A DNA stretch of 53,387 nt from Micromonospora deserti (GTDB taxonomy: Bacteria; Actinomycetota; Actinomycetes; Mycobacteriales; Micromonosporaceae). The translations under genes were made by a program, and so were the position numbers. This document shows, one piece after another, positions 33,727 through 42,013 of the stretch. How positions within the stretch are numbered: position 1 is the first letter of the stretch; each line of letters begins with the position of its first letter. The stretch is taken from NCBI RefSeq assembly GCF_003236335.1, contig NZ_POUB01000016.1:1-53387 (forward strand), written 5' to 3'. Below the pieces are notes generated by a model. It was not told the origin of the DNA. It saw only the letters and a program-made list of their open reading frames with translations, and ran no database searches.

Positions 33727-34046
33727 AGGAACGGCCGCACCTCGATCTTCCGATCGCAGACCTTCGACGCCTCGGTGGCGAGCTTGAGCGCCACATCCAG
33801 ATCGGGGGCCTCCCACACCCAGACGCCGGCGAGGTACTCCTTCGACTCCACGAAAGGCCCGTCGCTGAACACCGCCTGCTCGCCCCGGTTGTCGATGACC
33901 GTGGCCGCGTCGGTGTCCGCGAGCCCGCCCGCGAAAACCCAATAACCCTCGGCGATCAGCCGTTCGTTGAACGCGCTGATGGCAGGCTGCCTATCCGTGC
34001 TGCCGGGATTGCTCTTGTCATCGATCACGGAAACCAGGTACTGCAT
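33723..34046 (-). CDS. YCII/DGPF-domain protein
   Basis: The 107-residue protein has the DGPF signature (FSDGPFVESKEYLAGVWVWE) within a ferredoxin-like fold and matches the usual length. It is the standard partner of ECF42 sigma factors, whose gene starts inside its stop codon. Its role is proposed to be signalling to the sigma factor's C-terminal domain; the mechanism is not settled. A GGAGATGATC-like ribosome site precedes the ATG. Confidence 0.92.
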   Translation of the reverse strand: MQYLVSVIDDKSNPGSTDRQPAISAFNERLIAEGYWVFAGGLADTDAATVIDNRGEQAVFSDGPFVESKEYLAGVWVWEAPDLDVALKLATEASKVCDRKIEVRPFL

Positions 34047-34098
34047 CTGAAGATCATCTCCTCTGGGTCAAGACACCGTGGTTCGGTGGTCAGGGACT

Positions 34099-34707
34099 TC
34101 AGGCCGTTGCATACCGCGGGCGCCCGGCCGGCCGGAAGACCTGGATCGTCACGCCCTTCGAGTCGACCCGCGACTCGACCAGGTCGAGCGCAAGATCCGG
34201 ACCGGTCTCCGGGAACAGTCTCGCGCCCTGGCCGAGGATCACCGGGACCACGATCAGAATCATCTCGTCGACCAGATCGTTCTCCAGCAGCCACCGGGTC
34301 AGGGCGCCACTGCCGTGCACCTGCAGCTCACCCCCGGGCTTGGCCTTCAGCTCACTGATGGCCGCCGCGAGGTCACCGCAGAGAACGGTCGTGTCCTCCC
34401 AACGCGGCGCGGTGAGCGTGGTCGAGGCAACGTACTTGGGGGCCCCGTTCAAGGCCACGCCGATGGGATGTGCGCGCATCTGGTCGATTGATCCCCAGGA
34501 GCCGGCGAACAACTCGTAGGTGCGCCGGCCGAACAGGAACGCCTCGGCGCGCTGGTAGGTCTGCGTGATGAGCGTCCTGGTCTCGTCGTCACCCCGCCCC
34601 CGGGCCCATCCGCCGCGCTCGAATCCGTTCCTGCGGTCATCCGACGCGCCGCCGTTTCCCTGCATCACCCCATCGATGGTGACCTGGGTCATGGTCGTCA
34701 GCTTCAT
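34099..34707 (-). CDS. DHFR/RibD-like reductase family protein
   Basis: The 202-residue protein has the RibD C-terminal/dihydrofolate-reductase-like fold: FLFGRRTYELFAGSWG, GAPKYVAST, GGELQVHGSGALTRWLLENDLVDE, and VPVILGQGARLF. These proteins bind NADPH; true substrates are seldom known. It lies 52 bases upstream of the YCII and sigma genes on the same strand, an arrangement often seen with ECF42 loci, so it probably belongs to the sigma factor's own regulon. Confidence 0.9.
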   Translation of the reverse strand: MKLTTMTQVTIDGVMQGNGGASDDRRNGFERGGWARGRGDDETRTLITQTYQRAEAFLFGRRTYELFAGSWGSIDQMRAHPIGVALNGAPKYVASTTLTAPRWEDTTVLCGDLAAAISELKAKPGGELQVHGSGALTRWLLENDLVDEMILIVVPVILGQGARLFPETGPDLALDLVESRVDSKGVTIQVFRPAGRPRYATA

Positions 34708-34989
34708 GATCGCGGTTCCTTGCCTTGGCGCCGCCCCTTGTGGGCGGCCTCACCCCTGCTACGAACACCACCGCCCCGATCCGACACCGCCTCCCGGATT
34801 TCTTTGAAGAACTTTCCGGGACGCCTCTTCGGCAGCACGTCGGAGTCGAGCCTGTCGGCCCCCGAGGTTGCGCACCGCCGCTCGGCCTGACCGCCCGCAT
34901 CCAGCGCTTCGGCGGCTACGCCACCGACGAGGTTGCCTCGCGCCCGAGCCGTTCGACGCCCGCCACCACCGGTCAGGATCTTCGCGTCC

Positions 34990-35114
34990 GCGAGGCGGTC
35001 ACCCGGGCCCACCACGAGGAGTGTGCCCGGGTGGTCGCCGCCCTGACCAGGCGCTTCGGTAACCTCGACATCGCCGAGGAAGCGGCCCGCGATCTTCGCC
35101 CGAAATGCGGGTAA
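34990..35114 (+). pseudogene. Inverted fragment of a second ECF42 sigma gene
   Basis: The plus frame reads VTRAHHEECARVVAALTRRF then GNLDIAEEAARDLRPKCG and a stop. It is nearly identical to the first 35 residues of the sigma factor at 33726 (ITRAHHEEWARVVAALTRRF), in the opposite direction. Region 2.3 onward is missing. The preceding 34725-34989 has an open plus frame without a recognised domain. Confidence 0.75.
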
Positions 35115-35570
35115 CGCGGCGTCGACGACCGGCTCCCCAACGAGACCACCCCGCCGCATCAGCTCCCGCCGGGCAACTCCGCGAGCCGGTACCGCAGATC
35201 TGCACCCATGTACCAGTACAGCGCACGGTAGTTGCGTCGGTCCACGCTCAACCTGCGGGTGGCATGGTGCTGGACGTCGGCGTACGCCCGCTCGGCGGCG
35301 CGTAGCTTCCGCTGCCAGGTGCGCTGCGGCCGACACGCGCCAGCGAGCCGTCCAAGATCAGGTGCGCGGATCTGCCGAATAGCGCACATCCAGCCGCAGA
35401 TCGGTGCGAGCAAGTACGTCCCGTCGACTACCTAGGGTGACCGGCATGCCGGTCGGCAGAGCCGTGTGGTGCCATCGGGCAGAGCCAGCTACTGATCTCA
35501 CCCAGCATTCCGCAGGTTCTGATATCCGCGTCTCCCAATTGCCGAAAGGCTCCAGACTCAAGGTCGCAGA
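35115..35570. other. Stretch with one unrecognised minus-strand frame
   Basis: The minus frame at 35159-35413 ends LRAAERAYADVQHHATRRLS followed by VDRRNYRALYWYMGADLRYR, a protein-like helical stretch that may be the tail of a lost gene. It has no evident start or ribosome site. Nothing else is seen. Confidence 0.35.
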
Positions 35571-36173
35571 TCACGGCGGCATTCGGGAGCCGTGAGCGCC
35601 GACTTGGTTCACGACGCGGACGCCGGGCCAGCGTTCGGTGGGGCGGTGGCGGGCGAGTCGTTGCCGGGAGATCTCCGGGCTGACCCTGGTCGGGTTACGT
35701 CGCCATATGCCGTCGAGCAGGTCGCCGAGGCCGTGCGGCGCGCAGACCACGATCCGGTCATGCGCGTCGAGGCGTACCGCCACGGCCGTGGCGTACTCGG
35801 GCCAGGTGGCGACCGCCTCGGTGATGGTCCGCAACGGGGCCACCGGGTCGCCGCCGAACTTCCCCGGAAACCAGGTGTGCACGGCAGCCTGGTTCTTCGC
35901 CTCCCACGGCGGCTCCGGCCAGGCCGCCACCAGCAGCTCGGTGGCCCGGTCGTCGTTGTCGCGGCTCAGGTCCGCCGGGTCGAGGAAGACGACGTCGACA
36001 TCGCGCACCGACGACGGGTCGAAGCCGTCGCCGTACCGCTCGCCCCAGACGAGGTCGCGGATGACGCCCGCGCCGATCCAGGCGTCCGGCAGGCCGGAGT
36101 CCCGGACGACACCCAGCGCCCGGATCAGCCACGGGCTGCGCTGGACCAAGTCCCGCAGCTCGTCCTCCCGCAC
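35571..36173 (-). CDS. Nucleotidyltransferase family protein
   Basis: The 200-residue protein resembles the DUF925-type nucleotidyltransferases: AWIGAGVIRDLVWGERYGDG is the first helix, then SVRDVDVVFLDPADL with the acidic pair DVD. WEAKNQAAVHTWFPGKFG is the family signature and a TEAVATWPEYATAVAVRL segment follows. The substrate is unknown. It lies alone on the minus strand with no ribosome site that I can judge strong. No signs of decay. Confidence 0.85.
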   Translation of the reverse strand: MREDELRDLVQRSPWLIRALGVVRDSGLPDAWIGAGVIRDLVWGERYGDGFDPSSVRDVDVVFLDPADLSRDNDDRATELLVAAWPEPPWEAKNQAAVHTWFPGKFGGDPVAPLRTITEAVATWPEYATAVAVRLDAHDRIVVCAPHGLGDLLDGIWRRNPTRVSPEISRQRLARHRPTERWPGVRVVNQVGAHGSRMPP

Positions 36174-36274
36174 GGTCCCAGCCTAGGGGCACCCGCCGAC
36201 GCGGCATCGTCGTCTGCGGGTCACCGTGCGCTCGGGTGCGTGGTCCGGGAGCCGGTGGCGAGGGCGTGGGAAGG

Positions 36275-36840
36275 TCAGGGCGTGGCGGGAAGAAGGTCGT
36301 CATCGCGGCCGGTCAGGGGCAGCGCGGCGGTGGTAGCGATGCGCAGGATGGCTTCCTCCATCGAGGTGGTCTCGGGCAGGACGACTTCGTCGTCGTGGCC
36401 GAGGACGTCATGAGGGGCGTACCAGTCGCGCATGTTGTCCGCCGTGAACTGCGTGGCCTGCGGGCGCATCTCGTGCCGACGCAGGGTTTCGGGCAGGGAC
36501 ACGTCGAGGTAGACGAACAGCGTCCGGCCGCGGTGAGCGTCGCGCAGTGACGTGAGCATCCGCCGGTACCGGGCGGCGTGCATGATCCCTTCGAGGATCA
36601 CGTGGTAGCCGTGGTCGAGGGCCATGCGGACCGTCTGTTCGATGAGGGCGGGCCGAGCCCGCCGGGCTTGTCCCGTTCCCGCAGCAGGACTCGACGTAGG
36701 TAGTCCTGCTCGACGAGGGCGCAGCCGCGGCCGTGCCGGCGCCGCAACGCGCGAGCGATCGTGCTCTTCCCGGATCCGGAGTTGCCGCGGATGAAGACAA
36801 GGATCGTCTCAGGGCTGCCGGTGTGAGTCAGGTCGTCCAT
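36275..36840 (-). pseudogene. P-loop kinase (AAA/zeta-like), frameshifted
   Basis: From ATG 36840 the first frame gives TILVFIRGNSGSGKSTIARA (Walker A GNSGSGKS) and DYLRRVLLRERDKPG. Near 36650 the frame must shift for RPALIEQTVRMALDHGYHVI, LEGIM and the rest, ending at 36275. The joined product, about 187 residues, is similar to small kinases annotated as AAA or zeta-toxin-like phosphotransferases in actinomycetes. The lesion is a single-base difference in a GC-rich run, so a sequencing error is possible. Confidence 0.75.
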
Positions 36841-37002
36841 GGCGGCGCTCCTCATCGCGAGACTTGATCGCAAGCGGGTGGAGCTGAATGACACCCCCGA
36901 CCGCTCGACTCGCCAGGTGGGGATCGTGTCGAGCGGTCGGCGCTCGCTACAAACTGGGTCTGCGGGCCGCCCGGATGATGTCATCCGGACGATCATGGGC
37001 AG

Positions 37003-37120
37003 TCAGGCCCGAGCGCGCGGGGGGATGGCTGGCGCAGTCATGGTCAGGGATCGGTAGCCGATTTCGGTGAGCCTGTCGGCGTTGAGGCAGTGTCGCCCGT
37101 CGAGGACGAGCGGTGAGCGC
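37003..37120 (-). pseudogene. Possible C-terminal scrap of a UDP-sugar dehydrogenase
   Basis: The minus frame reads SPLVLDGRHCLNADRLTEIG then YRSLTM. UDP-glucose dehydrogenases end with a similar V-x-D-G-R-N-x-L-D and GY/GF pattern. Everything upstream is missing and a copy of the dispersed repeat abuts it. The stretch 36841-37184 holds only this and the repeat. Confidence 0.35.
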
Positions 37121-37124
37121 ATGG

Positions 37125-37172
37125 TGGGGGTGATTCTGACCATGGCGGTCCCCCAAGCGTCCGCACATGCCG
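37125..37172. repeat. Partial copy C of the dispersed repeat
   Basis: GGTGATTCTGACCATGGCGG followed by TCCCCCAAGCGTCCGCACAT matches the 3' third of copy B (32305-32347) almost exactly. A 17-base piece of the same repeat end (TGCCGATGACAGTGCGG) recurs at 37797-37813. Confidence 0.7.
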
Positions 37173-37184
37173 ACGTGCGCGGCT

Positions 37185-37622
37185 CTACTGTGTGGACAAC
37201 TCCTTGACCACTGCGACGGCCTCGGGTAGGAGGTTGTGGGGGCAGCCCCAGTAGTCGTAGATGCCGCCGCGGGCGCGGTTGCTGCCGCACACGACGAACA
37301 CACCCGTGCCGAGGCGGCGTTTGAGGTGGGTGGCGAGCCATCCGACGAAGCCGCTGTTGTCGACGCCGGGCGGAAAGTGGAACGAGAACACTCCGAAGCG
37401 CTCGACCGGCTCGGTCGGCTCGTGAGTCATCGGGATCAGCGCGCTCCACGAGTCCTGATCCCGCACGACCGCGAGCGTCTGTGCCGACAGCGGCGGTGGG
37501 CTTGACGCCGGCGACTCCTCGAAGTACCAGATCCCGTCGTGGACGACCAGCTCCGCCGCCGCGATCACCTGGCGCAGTCGTTGATCGGTTTGGTCTTCAG
37601 TTTCCCGGCTAACGTCAACCAC
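37185..37622 (-). CDS. DUF6196-like protein
   Basis: From GTG 37622 the product is about 145 residues: VSRETEDQTDQRLRQVI, WSALIPMTH, ERFGVFSFHFPPGVDNSGFV, GWLATHLKRRLGTGVFVVCG and GGIYDYWGCP. I associate this pattern with the uncharacterised DUF6196 family. The frame extends to 37709, but the extra residues look non-native. No catalytic motif, leader or helix is apparent. It stands alone on the minus strand. Confidence 0.7.
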   Translation of the reverse strand: MVDVSRETEDQTDQRLRQVIAAAELVVHDGIWYFEESPASSPPPLSAQTLAVVRDQDSWSALIPMTHEPTEPVERFGVFSFHFPPGVDNSGFVGWLATHLKRRLGTGVFVVCGSNRARGGIYDYWGCPHNLLPEAVAVVKELSTQ

Positions 37623-37874
37623 GCACCCACTGTAGATCAAGGTCACATGGCACGTCCGCGATACGCAACCCGGCGGTGATCTTTGCTGATAGCCAGACCA
37701 CACGCACATGCCGCCGACGGCGCGCTGACGGGGCCCGCCGTGTCACTCCCTGTAAGCCGTTGTTCCGTACGGTCGAGATCTGGGCACGTCCGGTCCTGCC
37801 GATGACAGTGCGGCGGGCCGCGTCTCGAAAACGTCCTTGCAGGTCGGACGTTCTACGGTGAAGAATCGCGTGCC

Positions 37875-38555
37875 GTGTCGATCGTAGGTATGGATGCCAA
37901 GGTCCCGGCTGGCACTGTCGTTATCGTCATCGATGTCATTCGTGCCTTCACGACGGCCGCGGTCGCGTTTGATCGTGGCGCGACGGAAATAGTCTGCGCG
38001 CCATCGGTCGAGGTCGGCCGAGAGCTCCGGCGGCTGCACCCGGATCGCCTTCTGGTCGGCGAGACCAGCGGGCTCAAGCCAGCGGATTTCGACTTCGGGA
38101 ACTCGCCGTTCGAGATGTCGGCGGCGCAGCTTGAGGGCCGACGTTTGATTCAGGCGACATCGAACGGCACGCGCGGGCTCGTCCGGTATCCGGACCCGGC
38201 GGCGCTGCTCGCGGTGTCAGCACTGAATGTCGGTGCCACCGCTCGATGGATCAGCAGGAACCACGCCGGGACCCCGTGCACTCTTGTCTGCACCGGGCAG
38301 ACCGCTGAGGACTGGGCCTGCGCGAGGTACCTGAGCGACCTTCTCCACGGATCGGAGCCGAGGCGGGTGGACCTGGTCGCGGGCATCATGGACGGCGCGG
38401 CGGAGCATGCCCGTGCGTATGCACGACAACCCGCGCCCGAACGGGTTGATCTATCCAGGGATCTTCACTTCTGCTGCGATGTCGACCGGTCCGAATTCGC
38501 CATGGTCGGCGAAATCCGCCAAGGTCACGTTGCGCTCGCAAGGGTGCCGTGCTGA
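37875..38555 (+). CDS. 2-phosphosulfolactate phosphatase (ComB) family protein
   Basis: The 226-residue protein shows the ComB pattern: VVIVIDVIRAFTTAAVAFDRG with metal-binding Asp, LLVGETSGLKPADFDFGNSP, then ATSNGTRGLVRY and CTGQTAEDWACARYL. ComB removes phosphate from 2-phosphosulfolactate in coenzyme M synthesis in archaea; bacteria without that pathway also carry the family and its role there is unclear. GTG 37875 or ATG 37890 may be the start. It is followed 51 bases later by the NUDIX-APH gene on the same strand. Confidence 0.87.
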   Translation: MSIVGMDAKVPAGTVVIVIDVIRAFTTAAVAFDRGATEIVCAPSVEVGRELRRLHPDRLLVGETSGLKPADFDFGNSPFEMSAAQLEGRRLIQATSNGTRGLVRYPDPAALLAVSALNVGATARWISRNHAGTPCTLVCTGQTAEDWACARYLSDLLHGSEPRRVDLVAGIMDGAAEHARAYARQPAPERVDLSRDLHFCCDVDRSEFAMVGEIRQGHVALARVPC

Positions 38556-38606
38556 CAGGCGGCATCCTCGCCAACCCTCGGCGAAGGTCCTGCGATCGTG
38601 TGCGCT

Positions 38607-39908
38607 GTGACTGAACTTGTGAAGCATGTGGACGACCAAGACCGCGTGCTCGGCGTCGTCGGCCGTGGGGCTGCTGTGCACCACGGATGGTTGCATCGCA
38701 TCTCGACCAGCATCTGGCGGGACGAGGATGGTCGGTTCCTCGTGTACCGGCGCGCCGAACGGCTGCCCAGATTTCCCGGCTATTATGAAGTGACCTTCGG
38801 TGGAGCGGTCAACGTCGGCGAGTCTTACCAAGCGGCGGCTGCACGCGAACTCGCAGAAGAGCTCGGCGTCCACGTCCCGGTCCGCTTCGTGCTCAAGTTC
38901 CTCTGCCACGGCGAACGCGGCTCGTACTGGCTCGGGATCCACGAGGCCGTCATCACCGGCCCTGTCGATCCGGATCCCCGAGAGGTGGCCTGGCTCGGGC
39001 CGATCCTGCGCAACACCACCGGCGCCCGGATGGACCGGCACGCCGCCACCCGCCGACTCAAGCAGCGGTGTCGTGCACGAGGCCGCCGGCCAGCGGGACG
39101 CGGTCAGCCGCGCAGTCGCACGAGATTAACCCGTGGCGACGTCGGTGATCATCTCGCGATACTGGCCGACGTGGAGGAGGTCAAGGTCGTCGTCGCCCAT
39201 CACGAGCGCGCGACCCTGCGCGTCGGCGACGTGTTCCTGAAAATCGACGCTGATCAGACGCGCACCGACGTCGAGGTCGAGGCGATGGCTATGGCGCCGA
39301 TCCCGACTCCGGAGGTCCTGTGGCGCAAGCCGCCCGTGCTCGCGCTCGCCGCCCTCCCAGGGACGGCACTCGGCCGCCTCGGCGAGCCGTCGACCGCGTC
39401 GTCCTCGGCGTGGGCCGCGGCGGGTGCCGCCGCACGGATGCTGCACGACGCGCCGCTGCCGCCATGGCCCGGTCGCCGCCTCGACGAGATCGCATCGGAC
39501 CTCGACGGCGAATGCGAGTGGCTCGTTACGAACGGTGTCCTTCCGACCGACGTGGTCACGCGCAACCGCCGGGTTGCCGAGGCTGCGCTCCGGCCGTGGA
39601 CACCGGTGTTCACGCACGGCGACCTGCAGATCACCCACGTATTCGTCCACGGCGACGAGATCACCGGCGTGATCGACTGGTCCGAGGCGTGCCAGGGCGA
39701 TGCCCTGTACGACCTCGCCATCTTGACGCTCGGACACGAGGAGCACCTTGGCGACGTCGTCGCCGGCTACGGCACCGACGTCGACCTCGACGTGATCCGC
39801 GCGTGGTGGTCATTGCGAAGCCTGCTGGCGATCCGCTGGCTGGTCGAGCACGGCTTCGACCCGTCCTCGCCAGGCTGCGAGTTCGACGTGCTGAGATCCC
39901 GGGTGTAA
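38607..39908 (+). CDS. NUDIX hydrolase fused to an aminoglycoside-phosphotransferase-like domain
   Basis: A single frame of 433 residues. The N-terminal part is a NUDIX domain with box GGAVNVGESYQAAAARELAE followed by ELG. After WLGPI comes an Arg-rich linker (RRLKQRCRARGRRPAGRG) that looks like frame-slipped DNA. From about residue 185 it is an APH/choline-kinase domain: ATLRVGDVFLKIDAD, PTPEVLWRKPPVLAL, HGDLQITHVFVHGD and GVIDWSEACQGDALYDLA. The catalytic HGDxxxxN has His at the Asn position, as in some actinobacterial members. Either a true fusion or two genes joined by deletion; both domains have complete motifs. GTG 38607 is preferred over 38598. Confidence 0.7.
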   Translation: MTELVKHVDDQDRVLGVVGRGAAVHHGWLHRISTSIWRDEDGRFLVYRRAERLPRFPGYYEVTFGGAVNVGESYQAAAARELAEELGVHVPVRFVLKFLCHGERGSYWLGIHEAVITGPVDPDPREVAWLGPILRNTTGARMDRHAATRRLKQRCRARGRRPAGRGQPRSRTRLTRGDVGDHLAILADVEEVKVVVAHHERATLRVGDVFLKIDADQTRTDVEVEAMAMAPIPTPEVLWRKPPVLALAALPGTALGRLGEPSTASSSAWAAAGAAARMLHDAPLPPWPGRRLDEIASDLDGECEWLVTNGVLPTDVVTRNRRVAEAALRPWTPVFTHGDLQITHVFVHGDEITGVIDWSEACQGDALYDLAILTLGHEEHLGDVVAGYGTDVDLDVIRAWWSLRSLLAIRWLVEHGFDPSSPGCEFDVLRSRV

Positions 39909-39946
39909 GGCCGCACGAGCCCGACCGCCACGAGTGCCGTTCTGCC

Positions 39947-40470
39947 TGTACCGTTTCAAAATCCCGTTCATGCCTGTGACCTGGCTTTAAAGCTCTGGTC
40001 AGGCTGCCCGGCGGTACTCGTTGACCACGCCGCCGAGGCGTCGTCGGCGCTTACGGGGGCATCCATCAAGATGACGACAGTCGGGTCTGGTTGGGCGGCA
40101 ACTGTTGCAGGCCCTGATGCGGGCGGTGGTCGTTGAAGTGCTGCACGTACTCGTTGACCACCGTCACAGCGTGCCGTTCGTTGTAGACCAGGACGTGGTC
40201 GGTGCACTCCTGGCGCAGGCTGCGGCCCCAGCGCTCGATCAACGCGTTCGCCCGCGGCGTACGCGGAGGAATCTTGACCAGCCGGATGCCCTCCGCGGTG
40301 AACATCGCGTCAAACTCGGCAGCGTACTTGGTGTCCCGATCGCGGATCAGGAACCGGAACTGGCTGGCGCAGGTGCACCCGCCGGGTCGTGATCTCCATC
40401 AGGACCAGCACGTACACCCACCGCAGGGCGATCGTGTCGATGTGAAAGAAGTCGATCGCCAGCAGGCACG
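39947..40470 (-). pseudogene. Degenerate IS3/IS481-like element
   Basis: The terminus TGTACCGTTTCAAAATC at 39947-39963 resembles the ends of the element at 30965-32125. The minus strand encodes [20 protein letters not shown] and ITTRRVHL, then after a deletion of about 30 residues and a frame change [41 protein letters not shown]. The 5' third is replaced by IS1380 sequence at about 40471. Confidence 0.8.
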
Positions 40471-40471
40471 A

Positions 40472-40877
40472 CACCGCCGCGCTGCTCGACCTCGCCGAGG
40501 TCGCGCACAGCGACAAGGAAGGCGACGCGCCCACCTACAAACACACGTATGGGTTCCATCCAATCCTGGTGACCTGCGACAACACCGGTGAGCTCCTCGC
40601 CATGAAGCTGCGGCCAGGTAACACCGGGGCGAACACCACCACCGATCACCTCGACGTACTCGAAGAGGCGATCACGCAGATACCCGCCGTACACGCCCTC
40701 GACGGCGACCTCGCCCGGGCCGAGCCGAAACGACTTCGCTACCGGATCCTGCACACCACCACCCGACTCGCCCGCGGTCAACGCCGCCGCTGGCTACGCA
40801 TCCCATCAAGCTGGCCCTGGGCCGGCCAGCTCACCACCGCGTTCAACCGGATCGCGGCGATTCCCTCCCCCGACTGA
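40472..40877 (+). pseudogene. IS1380-family transposase with internal deletion
   Basis: The frame reads [40 protein letters not shown] and GNTGANTTTDHLDVLEEAI, a typical IS1380 N-terminal core. It then jumps at about 40725 to LRYRILHTTTRLARGQRRRW and AFNRIAAIPSP, the C-terminus. The middle, with later catalytic residues, is gone. It abuts the IS3-like remnant head on. Confidence 0.75.
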
Positions 40878-41039
40878 CCTGGCTCAGTCGCTATCCCACC
40901 GACCCGAAGGACCATAGGAGACCACGCCCAGTCGGCGCGACAGCCGGTCAACCGACCTACCCACCATCCAAAACCATTGACTGACAGCGATGCGGACAAG
41001 TGGGCGAGCTGGACGTGCCAAACGCGCGAATGATCGAGG

Positions 41040-41912
41040 CTAGACCCCGTGCACCTGCCAGCCCCACTTGAACCCGCCGAAAATCTTGACGACGCCTTTA
41101 CCGGCCGCGTCTATGATGCCGGTGTCCTGCGCCAGGAAGGTCTCCGCCAGGAACTGATCATCCAGAGGTACGTCGCCGAGAGCTGCCGCCTGCGGTACGT
41201 CGTGGAAGTTGAAGAGCTCCGTACCGTGGACCGAGACCAGTCCTCCGTACAGGTACCAGGGATTGGCGCGCCAGATGTTGTCGACATGAGTGGCGCCAAA
41301 TCGTCTGACGACCTGGATCCACTGTAGGGTTTCGTGGATGCCGGGGTCGCCCCGGCGAAGGTCTGGATCGTAGGCGACGTACAGTCCGCCCCCGAAACCC
41401 GTGGTCGGGTCGGTTTCCGTCGGCTCTCTGACGAACACGCTGTACGACTGAACGTTGAACTCGTTCCGACCCGGGAAGCCGCCGACGTAGTGGAATGAGT
41501 AGTGGGCACCGAACGCGTCGGCAAGGGTCTGCTTGAATGCCAGGTCCGGATCGGTCGGGACGTCCTCGTAGATTGGGTCAGGGTCATTGCCGGCCTGATC
41601 GAACGACAGCAGGCTGATTCGGTAAGGCTTGCCATTGAAGGTGAACTTTCTGGCTGAGGTATGCCCACCGATCGTCGTACTGAACGTCTGCCCCGGTGTC
41701 GCAGGCCAACCAGTGGGTTGGCTCGGCTGGTAGTTCTTGACGAGGTGGGTGGTCGCGGGTAGGGCGCTTGGCGCGGCGGCGGCTGTGGCGGATCCGAGCC
41801 CGACTGAGGTCAGTGTGGTTACGCCGAGGGCGGCGCCGCCACGTAACAGTGCCCTTCGCGATATCGGCAGGTGGATCCGTTCCGTCGCGTCGGGGTTGGG
41901 GACGGGGCGCAT
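41040..41912 (-). CDS. Tat-exported protein of unknown function (paralogue of the next gene)
   Basis: The 290-residue product has a twin-arginine signal: ISRRALLRGGAALGVTTLTS and an AAAA cleavage region. The mature part has THLVKNYQPSQPTGWPATPG, RKFTFNGKPYRISLLSFDQ, GGFPGRNEFNVQSYSVF and YVAYDPDLRRGDPGIHETLQWIQV. These are rich in aromatic residues, with no cofactor motif that I recognise. Export in folded form through Tat often signals a cofactor or complex. ATG 41912 has GAGG nine bases upstream. It ends 42 bases before a tRNA-free, IS-rich stretch and lies 101 bases downstream of its paralogue. A secreted binding or matrix protein is possible. Confidence 0.7.
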   Translation of the reverse strand: MRPVPNPDATERIHLPISRRALLRGGAALGVTTLTSVGLGSATAAAAPSALPATTHLVKNYQPSQPTGWPATPGQTFSTTIGGHTSARKFTFNGKPYRISLLSFDQAGNDPDPIYEDVPTDPDLAFKQTLADAFGAHYSFHYVGGFPGRNEFNVQSYSVFVREPTETDPTTGFGGGLYVAYDPDLRRGDPGIHETLQWIQVVRRFGATHVDNIWRANPWYLYGGLVSVHGTELFNFHDVPQAAALGDVPLDDQFLAETFLAQDTGIIDAAGKGVVKIFGGFKWGWQVHGV

Positions 41913-42013
41913 GGAATTGCCTCGCATTCGTGCTTGATGACGAAGATCATGACGGTCGTAAAGAATTCGGCTGTCGTTGTTGTTTGGCGCTTGTCCTGGT
42001 CATTCGCGCCGAG

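Noticed and set aside
32491..33942. Sigma factor of 483 residues from a start at 33942
   Set aside because: The first 72 residues overlap the YCII gene in another frame; GTG 33726 overlapping its stop is the family arrangement.
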